Below are positions 27,420 through 36,793 of a DNA stretch of 64,000 nucleotides, piece by piece. Under the pieces are notes generated by a model. That model was not told the origin of the DNA. It saw only the letters and a list, made by a program, of their open reading frames with translations, and searched no databases. Numbering within the stretch: position 1 is the first letter of the stretch; each line of letters starts with the position of its first letter. Source of the stretch: Nostoc sp. TCL26-01 (GTDB lineage: Bacteria > Cyanobacteriota > Cyanobacteriia > Cyanobacteriales > Nostocaceae); the NCBI RefSeq assembly GCF_013393945.1, contig NZ_CP040297.1, positions 2,372,804 to 2,436,803 of the forward strand, read 5' to 3'. Position numbers and translations under genes: made by a program.

Positions 27420-27977
27420 ATGATACAAACTAGAATACGCTTATGGAATGTAGAAGAATACCACCGGATGCTAGAGACGGGGATTATTACCGCCGATGAA
27501 CGGGTGGAACTAATAGAAGGGCAAGTGATGCCGATGAGTGCGAAAAATCCCCCCCACGCAGCTACAACCCTATGTGCATCAGACTATCTCAAGCGACTAT
27601 TGGCGGAAGTTGCCCTAGTTCGTGTCCAAGATCCCATTCAATTAAACCAATACTCAGAACCTGAGCCGGATATTGCCGTCGTTCATCTTGATCCCCGTAA
27701 ATATCTGGATCATCACCCCACACCTAATGAAGTATTTTTATTAATTGAGGTAGCAGATAGTTCCTTAGAAACAGACAGACAACAAAAAGCGCCTCTATAT
27801 GCTAAGTCCGGAATTGCTGAATACTGGATTTTAGACGTAAATCAGCATCAGGTATATGTTTTCCGTGAACCTGGGATGGGAGGGTACAATCAAGAATTTA
27901 TTTTAGATGAGGATGCAACGTTATCCTTGCTCGCATTTCCTGATGTGGAAGTACAAATTAGTCAACTATTTCCCTAA
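27420..27977 (+). CDS. Uma2-family (DUF820) PD-(D/E)XK nuclease-like protein
   Basis: A 185-residue member of the Uma2 family, which is heavily expanded in filamentous cyanobacteria. The restriction-endonuclease-like core is visible: PEPDIAVVH (Asp), FLLIEVADSS (Glu) and the Lys in RQQKAPLYAKSGIAEYWILD. N-terminal RLWNVEEYHRMLETGII matches the canonical start. Biochemical roles of Uma2 proteins are not established; a nuclease activity is predicted from the fold. This copy is only distantly similar to the cluster at 50-55 kb. Confidence 0.85.
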   Translation: MIQTRIRLWNVEEYHRMLETGIITADERVELIEGQVMPMSAKNPPHAATTLCASDYLKRLLAEVALVRVQDPIQLNQYSEPEPDIAVVHLDPRKYLDHHPTPNEVFLLIEVADSSLETDRQQKAPLYAKSGIAEYWILDVNQHQVYVFREPGMGGYNQEFILDEDATLSLLAFPDVEVQISQLFP

Positions 27978-28012
27978 TTTAACCAAAGCGATCGCTCTCA
28001 TCGTATCTTTAG

Positions 28013-28151
28013 AGCGATCCCTGCATTTCTCACAAAACGGTAGGGGCGGGTTCACGAGATATTCGTGAATGATGGAAGCATACTTGTAAACCCGCCCCTA
28101 CAACCTCTGGACTTCGGTTTTATAAATTTCGTGAGAAATTCAGCGATCGCT
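28013..28151. mobile_element. 139-bp MITE-like element with HIP1-tipped inverted ends
   Basis: The ends AGCGATCCCTGCATTTCTCAC (28013-28033) and the complement of 28131-28151 match at about 18 of 21 bases. An inner pair GGTAGGGGCGGGTT/AACCCGCCCCTAC strengthens the fold. It sits between a Uma2 gene and a convergent gene, 8 bases from the latter's stop. No coding capacity. Confidence 0.65.
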
Positions 28152-28158
28152 TTTTCCC

Positions 28159-28575
28159 CTAATTACTGACGCTGGATAGAGAATACCGAGACAACAGCGC
28201 TTTCATTTTCAGGCTTGTCAACTGTTCTATGGCTTTAATCAGGTGTTGCTGTTCTGGTTGCAAGTCTAGTTTAATCAGGGCTTGATTGAAGCTATTACCA
28301 GAATGCAGTTGATTTTTGAGTTCAGCAATTTGTGATGGTTCTAATACTGCTTGGATTTCCTTATTTCGGCGTTGCAGTACAGCTTGGAGTCGTTGACGCT
28401 GCAAGGGAGTCAAATCCAAGTCAGAAATAGCAGGATAGTGAGTAACTAAATTGGCAGCAGGGGCAGGAAATGTAAACGGTGCTGCCAAAGCAGTTTCCGG
28501 CATGAGTAAGATCAGAGCAAGAATGGCAGCTATGACAGATAGCCACTTGGGAAAGTTAATTGCCATATTTAGCAT
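28159..28575 (-). CDS. Periplasmic Spy/CpxP-like protein, function unknown
   Basis: A 138-residue protein with an N-terminal signal peptide (WLSVIAAILALILLMPETALA, cleavage before APF). The mature part is helical. It contains LTPLQRQRLQAVLQRRNKEI and LEPSQIAELKNQL, which resemble the LTPEQ-type repeats of Spy/CpxP periplasmic chaperones; the family motif LTxxQ is seen once clearly. If the likeness holds it would bind unfolded proteins in the periplasm. A start at the internal Met4 is possible. Confidence 0.5.
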   Translation of the reverse strand: MLNMAINFPKWLSVIAAILALILLMPETALAAPFTFPAPAANLVTHYPAISDLDLTPLQRQRLQAVLQRRNKEIQAVLEPSQIAELKNQLHSGNSFNQALIKLDLQPEQQHLIKAIEQLTSLKMKALLSRYSLSSVSN

Positions 28576-28669
28576 TTCTCAGAAGGAATTTAGTGTTAAT
28601 TGCCTGTGATTCAGGATTTAAGGATTCACATTTGAGATTCTCCCACTCTCCAAGGGATGTTTTATAGGA

Positions 28670-28722
28670 GGGGACAGGTGACAGGGGACAGGTAACAGGG
28701 GATTGGGGATTGGGGATTGGGT
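28670..28722. repeat. G-rich STRR (GGGGACAGGTGACAG / GGGGATT units)
   Basis: Short direct repeats in the 404-base spacer 28576-28979, which otherwise contains only a HIP1-like site and the CTTGTCCC tract; I see no gene there. Confidence 0.7.
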
Positions 28723-28920
28723 TAAAAATGCTGTGGTTGCTAAGTTTGAGTATTTGTTAATGCCCTCATCAGGTTAGCTGTCAATATATCGAAAACGATC
28801 GCTCTCATGCTGAGGCTACACCTGACAAGAAAAAAACGGAGTCTCTTAGACAACCGTTTTGGGGAAAGACGGGAGGCGGAGATGGGGAGATGGGGGGAAA
28901 GAACCTATACAAGTATTTTC

Positions 28921-28978
28921 TCCTTGTCCCCTTGTCCCCTTGTCCCCTTGTCCCCTTGTCCCCTTGTCCCCTTGTCCC
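28921..28978. repeat. 8-bp tandem repeat CTTGTCCC
   Basis: About seven perfect copies of CTTGTCCC run up to the stop codon of the M48 peptidase gene. Confidence 0.85.
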
Positions 28979-28979
28979 T

Positions 28980-29942
28980 TTACTCACCTCGTCTCATTCT
29001 GTCAATCTCTCGTTGTAATTCTTCAATTTGGCGGCGTAATCTTTCGGCTTCGGCTTCGGAAGTGGCGCTGGGGACATCGACAGAACCGGAGGCGGGCGAT
29101 CGCTGGTAATTACCTTGGCGAATTTGTTGATATTCTGATGAGACTGCCCACTCTCGTAAATAATGTACCCTTTCCACCGGGAAAGGATGAGTCAACATCA
29201 TCCCATCAGCGCCGCTATACATTAAGAATTTATACACTTGATTGAGTCCGTCGTCGTCAAGTGCTTGATAGTTTTCTGACTGCTTGATAAATTCTTGTAA
29301 ACTGCATTCGTGAGCGTACTTACTACTACCACCAGATACTTTCATCATTGAATACAGGACGGTATTTAAGTCATCCGTAACCAATAGGGCGGCTCGATCT
29401 GCTGATAACTCCGCTTTCCGTCGCCATTCAAAAAAAGCGTAAATCAAAGCTTGTGTGACAAAATTACCAATGCCAAAAGTCAATTCTCCCAAGGCAGAAG
29501 CAGCACTCATTGCCCACATCGCCATTTGAATTAGAATAGTATGACCACATTTAATATGCCCTAGTTCATGGGCTAGCACCGCCCGAACCTCGACTTCATT
29601 TAGTAAGTCTAGTACCCCTGTGTTAATGACTATGTAAGGATTTTCTTGACCTAAAGCATAGCTATTGACTTGGGGATTTTGTGAAACAAACAGTGTCGGT
29701 TCTGGATAAATGTCCAAATCCCGCACACATTCCCGGAACATCTGGTAAATAGTGGAATATTGACGCGGCCCGACTTGGATGGTGTTGCCCATTAGATAGA
29801 CTAGCTGAGGGCGTTCGTAGACAAATTCCACAAATTTACGAGCAATTAAATCAAAACCCGGTAAATTTCGCAAAGCTTGCTCGGCTTGGCGATCCAGTGG
29901 ATGTCTGAAGGCTTCGCTGGAAATTCCTGTGTAAGTTGGCAT
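28980..29942 (-). CDS. M48-family zinc metallopeptidase
   Basis: A 320-residue protein with the gluzincin site H125-E126-x2-H129 (VLAHELGHIKCGH) and third ligand E178 in AELSADRAAL. Upstream NSYALGQENPYIVINTGVLDLL is the typical M48 substrate strand. Unlike HtpX it lacks N-terminal membrane helices, having only one moderately hydrophobic stretch after the active site (around 138-172). The tail is coiled-coil and charged (RLRRQIEELQREIDRMRRGE). Probably a protease for membrane or exported proteins; the substrate is unknown. It is common in cyanobacteria as a stand-alone gene. Confidence 0.85.
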   Translation of the reverse strand: MPTYTGISSEAFRHPLDRQAEQALRNLPGFDLIARKFVEFVYERPQLVYLMGNTIQVGPRQYSTIYQMFRECVRDLDIYPEPTLFVSQNPQVNSYALGQENPYIVINTGVLDLLNEVEVRAVLAHELGHIKCGHTILIQMAMWAMSAASALGELTFGIGNFVTQALIYAFFEWRRKAELSADRAALLVTDDLNTVLYSMMKVSGGSSKYAHECSLQEFIKQSENYQALDDDGLNQVYKFLMYSGADGMMLTHPFPVERVHYLREWAVSSEYQQIRQGNYQRSPASGSVDVPSATSEAEAERLRRQIEELQREIDRMRRGE

Positions 29943-30102
29943 AATTTAGGGTGATTGATAATTAGTCAACAGTCAAAAGTCAACAGTCAATAGTCCAAAG
30001 TAAAAATAATTAACTTTTGATGATTGACCATTGACCATTGACAACATAATTAAGCATGGGGCTATTGGCAATGAAAGTCACTTTGTATGGGATTTAAAGC
30101 GT

Positions 30103-31674
30103 GTGATTGAAGCAGAAGTTCATTTGTCATTACATAACTTTTTGCGATCGCAGGCGGGTTTCCCTTCCTGGCCCCATCACTTAACGATGGCACGGTTGGT
30201 AGCACGCGCCTTGCGTCTAGGACGTAGCGCCCTCATTCAAGTAGGGGCTGTTTGTGGTTATCAAGGTTTATATCGCACTAGTTTTGTCGCCTCCGCTTTG
30301 ATGTGGCATGGGGCTGTGATTATTGTTGCCAGCGAAACAGTCCAGCAACGGTTACTGCGAGTGGAGATTCCCCGTCTACAGCAGTGGTTACAGGTTAATA
30401 AGCCAATCAGAACAGGTGACGTTTGGCCTGGTGCTGAGTTCCAAGGAATACTTCTCATTTCCCCAGAAGCTTGGCTCAAAGGACAATTTACCTCTGCTAA
30501 TTATTTTCCCCCAGGTATCCCGACAATTATTGATGGGGTAGATGATTTAGAAGATTTAATCCGTCGTCAGCTAACGCAAAATATTCAACCTCAAGACTGG
30601 GATCAACTAATACTGGCTTGTCCTTACGCAGCTGAGACAATTAACGCTGCACGGGATCAACTCACTGAGGAACTGTTTAAGCACCCTGCTAATCCCTACG
30701 AGTGTTATCTCATCTCTCAAACAGAAACGGATATCTTAAACCAACTGCACTCCGATTTAGCCACAACTCCAGGTATCCCATCTGTTTGGCAAAATTTTTG
30801 GCAACAAATTCCACAGGCAGAAAACACCTCTCCCCTCTCTCTCCCCATCTCTCCATCTCCCTCTCTCCTCTGGGCAACTATTGCCCGTCGTCAGGGTTTA
30901 TTTTCTCTACACTACGCACCTATTGAATTAGCACAAATGCTTGCCCCGATTTGGCAACGACAGCCAGTAGTGTTAGTGGGCAGTGCTTTAGAACCAGAAA
31001 CAGAAGCGCCTTTGTTTCGTCAGCGCTTGGGTTTAGATGATGTCACCTGCTTGAAATTTGCCTCAGATAGTCAATCAGAAGCCATTCAACTCTACATCCC
31101 CTATAAATTACCTCTCCCCAACACACCAGAATTTCAAGCCGCCTTTATTCATAAAGTCCGTACCCTAGTCTGTCTCAGCGCCACAGCCCCAGGATTGACA
31201 GTTTTACTAGTCGGGGATGTACCACTCAAAGCCCAGGTAGGGACAATCTTAGCCTCGGAATTTGGCTCACGGGTACAGGTAGAAAAAACTTGTTTGGATG
31301 AAAACGGGATCTTAGTTAGTGGCTGGGAATTTTGGCGAGAACATCAAGCAGTTTTACCAGCACCCCAATTGTTAATTATTGCTACCTTGCCCCTACCATC
31401 CTTAGAAAACCCCCTGGTTGCTGGTAGAGTTACACATTATAAGCGATCGCATCAAGACTGGTTCCGTCTATTTCTCCTACCCACTGCCCTAAATGAATTA
31501 CAACGAGCGATCGCACCCGTACGCGAAAATCAAGGTATCGTCGCCTTACTCGATAGCCGTGTAGTTAACCGCAGCTACGGCTCACAAATCCTCAACGCCC
31601 TCAGCCCCCTAGCACGCCTCAACTATCTCGATCCCAGCCTGTTTACTCCCAATGGTGAGGAAAATTCAGCCTAG
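30103..31674 (+). CDS. DinG-like helicase-related protein (cyanobacterial), Walker A not conserved
   Basis: About 523 residues from the GTG at 30103 (VIEAEVHLSLHNFLRSQ). The frame is open further to a TTG at 30031, but that codon lies inside an STRR, so I prefer the GTG. The early segment WPHHLTMARLVARALRLGRSALIQVG resembles the Q-motif/Walker A region of DinG/XPD helicases, yet the expected GxGKT loop is replaced by GAVCGYQGLYRTS. A possible Walker B-like IPTIIDGVDDLEDL follows. It is often annotated as a helicase, but ATPase activity looks doubtful. A short low-complexity insert SPLSLPISPSPSL occurs mid-protein. Confidence 0.55.
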   Translation: MIEAEVHLSLHNFLRSQAGFPSWPHHLTMARLVARALRLGRSALIQVGAVCGYQGLYRTSFVASALMWHGAVIIVASETVQQRLLRVEIPRLQQWLQVNKPIRTGDVWPGAEFQGILLISPEAWLKGQFTSANYFPPGIPTIIDGVDDLEDLIRRQLTQNIQPQDWDQLILACPYAAETINAARDQLTEELFKHPANPYECYLISQTETDILNQLHSDLATTPGIPSVWQNFWQQIPQAENTSPLSLPISPSPSLLWATIARRQGLFSLHYAPIELAQMLAPIWQRQPVVLVGSALEPETEAPLFRQRLGLDDVTCLKFASDSQSEAIQLYIPYKLPLPNTPEFQAAFIHKVRTLVCLSATAPGLTVLLVGDVPLKAQVGTILASEFGSRVQVEKTCLDENGILVSGWEFWREHQAVLPAPQLLIIATLPLPSLENPLVAGRVTHYKRSHQDWFRLFLLPTALNELQRAIAPVRENQGIVALLDSRVVNRSYGSQILNALSPLARLNYLDPSLFTPNGEENSA

Positions 31675-31798
31675 TGAGAGAGTGATGAGTGCTGAGTGAG
31701 GGAGTGAGTGATGAGTATGAAACTAATGACCAATAACTAATGACCAATGACTATTGACTATTGACTATTGACCATTGACCATTGACCATTGACTAAAT
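31674..31798. repeat. STRR tract between the DinG-like and DUF2839 genes
   Basis: GAGTGATGAGTGCTGAGTGA units then GACTATTGACTATTGACC and GACCATTGACC heptamers; two repeat families adjoin as in the 3.4 kb spacer. Confidence 0.85.
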
Positions 31799-31813
31799 TG
31801 TGAATGATTAATT

Positions 31814-32029
31814 ATGGGTGAAGCAAAACGTCGTAAAACAACAGATGGAGAAAAATATGGTCAAGATCCCCGGATATTACCTTGGATTCCCATTACTAAG
31901 TCTCAATCGGAACTATTCGTTACTTGGACTACTCGCGGTGCTTGGGTAGGTATTGGTTTGATGGTTACAGTGTGGGTAACAATCCGTTTTATCGGGCCTG
32001 CTTTTGGTTGGTGGGAAATAGTGGGGTGA
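31814..32029 (+). CDS. DUF2839-family small membrane protein
   Basis: A 71-residue protein starting MGEAKRRKTTDGEKYGQDP, the hallmark N-terminus of DUF2839. A single transmembrane helix follows (GAWVGIGLMVTVWVTIRFIGP), ending in a Trp-rich tail. The family is restricted to cyanobacteria and plastid relatives, and its function is unknown. It is probably a thylakoid or plasma membrane protein with a basic cytoplasmic N-terminus. Confidence 0.8.
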   Translation: MGEAKRRKTTDGEKYGQDPRILPWIPITKSQSELFVTWTTRGAWVGIGLMVTVWVTIRFIGPAFGWWEIVG

Positions 32030-33025
32030 AAGGCAAAAGAATAGGCAATAGGCAATAGGGAAAAGCATTGCATCAACAAAGGGAAGCATTCTGATGGGCG
32101 CGGTTCCTCATGCTATTTGCCATTGCATCCTGCCTTAAGCGTAGCTATGGAGTCTTTTTCTTCCCCAATCCTCAATCTCTCATCCCTAATCCCCATTACG
32201 CACTACAGATATCTATAACTATTGCTAGAGTGACTAAAGTTTAGTCTTAAATATTATGGGCTAACAGAGTCTCGAACAAATCAGCTTTTCTCGACTCTCA
32301 AGGATAAATCTGAATTTTAGTCATGCTGACAATGAACAACAGGCTGTCCTCCGGCTGTGTTTGTGATTTACATCACTTCTTTTAATCTTGAAAGGTTGGA
32401 AAATATTGCCGAAATGGCAACATCGTGTTTTTTAGTTTGGTTATGCTCGATTCTATACCTGTGGGTATTCGCTTTGTTATGGTGTGCCATACCATAGTAT
32501 TTGAATCCCTACCTACAACTGGCGCACTTATTCCCTAAAATATATACATCGAGGAGGATGTGACTTGGGGAAAATCAACTGTGGCAATAGCTATCCAAAA
32601 GAGTACCTGTAGTTCTACTATCCAGTAAAGTTCACTACGAACATTGAAAATGCTTTCAAACTGTGACAATTACTAAAAGCATCTGCATCCAGTTAAGAAA
32701 GTATAATCCGTGGTTTTCCTATGGTTGACTAATGCCAAATCTGAGTTAATCTTAAAGCGATCGCTGCCAGTGATCCCCAAAATCAGACAGAATTTTGTAA
32801 ATAAAATATTCGTTTTGTTAACTCTGCCTGATCACCTGATTATGCAAACTGAATAGTTTGATACGGCAACTGGTAAGGTTTTCTCTTACCCTAGGCAAGG
32901 TAGTCGATCTCTGACTACAACAAATGTTCGGTAATTGTAGTGGATAGTTTACAATACCAATGGGTGAGAGAATCTAAAGAAAATATAAAAGAGACTCAAA
33001 TGACTGTGGTGTCTGGAGGACAAAA
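32030..33025. other. 996-base spacer, probable long leader of the DUF1815 gene
   Basis: An STRR remnant (AATAGGCAATAGGCAATAGG) lies near 32043. The rest has no long frame. GAGGAGG at 32551-32557 precedes two tiny frames: a GTG at 32560 (22 codons) and a TTG at 32565 with ideal spacing (15 codons, ending KEYL). A TATGGT/ACCATA palindrome sits near 32490 and a GTAAG/CTTAC hairpin near 32874. These may mark a regulated 5' leader or an sRNA; none is proven. Confidence 0.35.
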
Positions 33026-33370
33026 GTGTTTCTAAGACTAGCGCATCAACATCGACAATTCGTTCAAGACTTGGTCATGAACCTACAAGCCTTGGCAATT
33101 GTACTAGAAAGGCGGGGCTACCCTGCATCTTGTTATACCTGCGGTGACCAAATGAACAGTGCTTCATTTATGGTTAGCCTGGGCAATAATCACCTAATTC
33201 GGTTTCTAGTATCCGACTATGGGATCACCTGGACAGAAATGCGAGATGATCGGGAATTAATGAAGTTAGAAGGCGCAGAGGCGATTAATCAACTGCAAGA
33301 GCTAGCAAATCTTGTCAAACAACCCACGCCAGTCTGTTCAGGAAACAAGGCATTGGCAAAACGGAGTTAA
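33026..33370 (+). CDS. DUF1815-family protein
   Basis: A 114-residue soluble protein, MFLRLAHQHRQFVQDLVMNL at the start and YPASCYTCGDQMNSASFMV in the middle. I recognise it as the cyanobacterial DUF1815 family, whose members are strongly conserved over about 105 residues; here the C-terminal ten residues (CSGNKALAKRS) look variable. Function unknown. Two Cys in CYTC could bind metal or form a disulfide. It is preceded by an unusually long spacer. Confidence 0.7.
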   Translation: MFLRLAHQHRQFVQDLVMNLQALAIVLERRGYPASCYTCGDQMNSASFMVSLGNNHLIRFLVSDYGITWTEMRDDRELMKLEGAEAINQLQELANLVKQPTPVCSGNKALAKRS

Positions 33371-33634
33371 AATTCTTACATCTTGTCGATGTTAGTTAAA
33401 CTTAGTTCTAAATAGTCGATCTTAAATTAAGTATCGATTAGCTTTTATCTAAAAATTTGTCACTGTAGCCGATTTGGCGATCGCTTTTAGCTACTGAATA
33501 CTACCTGGCAGTAATTCATTAGCTATTTTCTGTTCTGTGTTAAAAATTTTAAATCGTTCTCTGAATTCAACAAAGACAGCTTCTACCGTTCACAGCTAGA
33601 GTTTGTAGTCAGCCTCAAAGCTCCATTTCGTAGA

Positions 33635-35971
33635 TTACTTTTGGTAGCTATCTAAGACTCTCTGGCAGAGGAGGGTCGTGACTATAAATCCCAACATGGA
33701 TGGTACTAGAGGTATCCAGCCACCCTGAGTTAGCACTATCAAGCACATTCCAGATAACATTATCACTGCTACACTATTAATAGTACCGAGATAAGCTATA
33801 CTGCGAATATACCAAGCAAATAGACCACCTGTCAAAGACCAACTGCCAATCCACAATATTTCCAGCCATTGATCCCAAACCCACAGAAGGGGGCGATTGT
33901 CTAAAGCAGCACCGAGTAATTGACTTACCATTTGTGCTTGAATAACTATGCCTGGCGCGATCGCCATTGGACTTTTACCATAGGGTGTAGACCAATAATC
34001 GCTACTACTGTTACTGGTGACACCGATCAAAATAATTCTATCTTTGATGGCATTGGGGTTGATTTGTCCATTAAGAATTTGGCTGAGGGTGACTTGAGGA
34101 GCGATCGCTTGCACGGTTGGCGAAAAGCGATAATTTAGTAAAATCTGACTACCTTGAGCATCTATGGACTGATAACCACCAGTCCGGTTTTGCAATCGAG
34201 GAAAGATTTGATTACCCAATTGTAAATCCCAATCTGGGGTAAATTTGGCTGTAATTCCTCGGTTTTGCAGATATAAAAATGCCAGCTTAATGCTAAAAGC
34301 ATCAGCTGTTGTACAAGTTGAGGAAATGGGGTTGGGAGTCATCGCTAACAGATGACGACGCAGGATACTATCGTCATCCTCGATAAAATCACTAAAACCA
34401 ATCCTGTTAGCGGATATTTCCGGCGGTGGAGAAATACCTGTGGGATCATATTCTGGATCAGCACGTTTGCAGATAGCAATCAGGCGATCGCTTTTTTGCA
34501 TCTGCTGGGCTAGTTCTGGTTGGCTAGCACTTACGGAAAAATCTCTGTATATATCTAAACCAATAGCGGCTGGTTGATATGGCGCTAATTTTGTCAGGAG
34601 TAAGTTGAGATGCTTGTCTGAAAGGGAACCCCGACGTGGTTCTTGTCCTTGGGCTTGGATGTCTTGATCAGTAATAGTGACAATCAAAAGTCGTGAGTCT
34701 GGTTGTTCTTGAGGTCGCAATCTCAGCAACTGATCAAATGCTGCTAATTCTAATGATTGCAATCCTCCCCATGACCGAATTAATACTATAATGAATGTGA
34801 CAAACAAGCTACTCAATAGCACCATCGGCAACCGTTTTACATCGGCACGAGGTAACTTTAAACCCAACTTTTGACCGACTAAATCCTGCCAACTTGGCGA
34901 TATTTCGGCAGGATTTTGGCAAATTACAGGTAGCCAAGTCGCGCAGGGAAAATCTTGTTCTAGAGACTGTAATCTTTGTCTTGCCTCCCTCACGGCTGCA
35001 TAGAGAGTTTTCCCCCGCGAAAAAAGTGCTAAAAAGTGCTGCAAAAATTCCTGGGCTACCCTATCTGGTACAGGTTCACGCATGACAATTACCAGAGGTA
35101 AATGCAAGTCAGCTAAATCTTGTGCTAATCCCAAACCATCACAAGAGTTAAAAATTGCTAACTGTAAACCTTGAGCGATCGCCTTTTGTAAGCCATACTT
35201 TAATTGATCAATAGTCAAAGTTTCCTTAGCATTGAGCAACATCTGCCCTTTACCTTGACTAGAACTATGCCCCGCAAAAAATAAGATATCCCAACCAGAC
35301 TCCCACAATTGTTGTGTCAGTTGAGAACGATTGGGTTCCACTAAAAACTTAATTTCTGCATTGGGTAACTGCTGGAGTAACTTTTGGTCTTTTGCCACAT
35401 CAATTCCTTGACCATCACCTAAAATAGCTAATATCCTCACCTTGCCTGGAGCTTTTCTAGGATTAATTTTCATCGCACAAGCATATTCTGGCGGACTCAG
35501 AGCCAATTCTGCTTGCGGATAATCGCTCAAAAAATGCCACAAACCCCAAGGGAGTCGTAAAACCTGCGATGATTGAGCAGTAATGATGCAGCGAATTTCC
35601 TCTGTAGGTAAGAGGTGAGTCCGGAGTTTGCGGTCTATATTGAGAAACTCCGCACTATTGAGCCATATATTGAGATTATCTTGTAATTCCTGGCAAAGAC
35701 GCTCAAATTCTCCTTGAGAAACATGAGTAATATCATCTTCCTCAATTTCAAAGTCAGCCATACGTGAACTACGCCAACCCAAACTGGCATACAAACTTGT
35801 ATACATTTGTTGCCAACGTTGATAAAGATGCTCTAATTGTGGTGCAGGTGGTAATCCCCCGATAAATTGCATCGGTGTCGGCGCATCTGTTAGCCAAAGT
35901 TGGGCCATCACCGCAGAAAACCCTTGCCGTAAATCTCCCTGACCCAAATTCAGCACTATCAATTTACTCAT
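33635..35971 (-). CDS. CHAT protease domain fused to a CHASE2 sensor, membrane-anchored
   Basis: A 778-residue two-part protein. Residues about 130-360 form a CHAT (caspase/separase-like) domain with catalytic H235 in LFFAGHSSSQG and C277 in IFNSCDGLG. A transmembrane helix (LPMVLLSSLFVTFIIVLI) follows near 385. Residues about 400-690 form a CHASE2 extracytoplasmic sensor (ELAAFDQLLRLRP, LIVTITDQDI, DRIILIGVTS), and three C-terminal transmembrane helices close the chain. In usual CHASE2 proteins the sensor drives a kinase or cyclase; here the output module is apparently a protease placed on the cytoplasmic N-terminal side. This suggests stimulus-gated proteolysis, perhaps in stress or programmed death. 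The signal and substrate are unknown. Confidence 0.85.
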   Translation of the reverse strand: MSKLIVLNLGQGDLRQGFSAVMAQLWLTDAPTPMQFIGGLPPAPQLEHLYQRWQQMYTSLYASLGWRSSRMADFEIEEDDITHVSQGEFERLCQELQDNLNIWLNSAEFLNIDRKLRTHLLPTEEIRCIITAQSSQVLRLPWGLWHFLSDYPQAELALSPPEYACAMKINPRKAPGKVRILAILGDGQGIDVAKDQKLLQQLPNAEIKFLVEPNRSQLTQQLWESGWDILFFAGHSSSQGKGQMLLNAKETLTIDQLKYGLQKAIAQGLQLAIFNSCDGLGLAQDLADLHLPLVIVMREPVPDRVAQEFLQHFLALFSRGKTLYAAVREARQRLQSLEQDFPCATWLPVICQNPAEISPSWQDLVGQKLGLKLPRADVKRLPMVLLSSLFVTFIIVLIRSWGGLQSLELAAFDQLLRLRPQEQPDSRLLIVTITDQDIQAQGQEPRRGSLSDKHLNLLLTKLAPYQPAAIGLDIYRDFSVSASQPELAQQMQKSDRLIAICKRADPEYDPTGISPPPEISANRIGFSDFIEDDDSILRRHLLAMTPNPISSTCTTADAFSIKLAFLYLQNRGITAKFTPDWDLQLGNQIFPRLQNRTGGYQSIDAQGSQILLNYRFSPTVQAIAPQVTLSQILNGQINPNAIKDRIILIGVTSNSSSDYWSTPYGKSPMAIAPGIVIQAQMVSQLLGAALDNRPLLWVWDQWLEILWIGSWSLTGGLFAWYIRSIAYLGTINSVAVIMLSGMCLIVLTQGGWIPLVPSMLGFIVTTLLCQRVLDSYQK

Positions 35972-36042
35972 GGCTCAGTAAAACTCCGCGTACCTCAGCG
36001 CTTACCTCCTCTTCCCTCTGCGTTTAAAAAACATACACTTGA

Positions 36043-36636
36043 TTATCCCCAGAAATCCGTCACCTCGTAACTCAATTCCTCTAACATTTGCCTAAGCAAA
36101 GGTAGACTAAGACCAATAACATTACTGTGACAACCTGAAATTTTCTCAACAAACAAACTACCAAAACCTTCCAAAGCAAAAGCCCCAGCACACTTAAGTG
36201 GTTCCCCTGTAGCGACATAGGCTTGAATAGTGCGATCGCTAATTTGGGCAAAGTAGACTCTTGTCACTTGACACTTGACTATAGTGCGTTTTTGTGAATT
36301 GTCAATTAAAACATGACCTGTGTAGAGATCGCCAAATGTACCACGCATGATTTGCCAACGAGCGATCGCCTCTTCGGCATCTGCTGGTTTACCATGAATT
36401 TTACCAGCGATCGCCAACACCGAATCACAACCCATAATTAACCCCGATGGAAACTGAGGAGCGACAGTTTCCGCCTTAGATTGAGCTAAAATTTGCACCA
36501 ACTGAGCAGGTTCATCAGCTTGAATCTGCGACTCATCAAAATCACTAGGACAAACTATCGATTCAATTCCCACAGTTTGCAGCAAGCGACGACGTGCTGG
36601 AGAAGCAGAAGCCAAGACAAATTGCGGAATTTTCAT
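36043..36636 (-). CDS. maf: Maf-family nucleoside triphosphate pyrophosphatase
   Basis: A 197-residue Maf/HAM1-fold enzyme. The signature [15 protein letters not shown] is at residues 10-24, and downstream are the conserved [16 protein letters not shown] and GKPADAEEA blocks. Family enzymes hydrolyse dTTP/UTP or modified pyrimidine nucleotides to monophosphates (house-cleaning) and can affect septation when overproduced. Length is normal. Monocistronic, between the CHAT gene and psbP. Confidence 0.93.
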   Translation of the reverse strand: MKIPQFVLASASPARRRLLQTVGIESIVCPSDFDESQIQADEPAQLVQILAQSKAETVAPQFPSGLIMGCDSVLAIAGKIHGKPADAEEAIARWQIMRGTFGDLYTGHVLIDNSQKRTIVKCQVTRVYFAQISDRTIQAYVATGEPLKCAGAFALEGFGSLFVEKISGCHSNVIGLSLPLLRQMLEELSYEVTDFWG

Positions 36637-36793
36637 AAGTTTAAATTAAAAGTAAGTGTTGGGCATAGGGGAGTTAGTTAAGACTTACACAGTGACATGA
36701 GCAAGAGTTTAGGAATGCCAAGATTTTACACCCCCGCATCCCCACACCCAGTTCTTAATACGTAAATCCTAATGCCCCATGACCAATAACTAA

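Noticed and set aside
28807-29245. Plus-strand frames of 100-128 codons near the M48 gene
   Set aside because: They read through the CTTGTCCC repeat (PLVPLSPC) and antisense to the peptidase.
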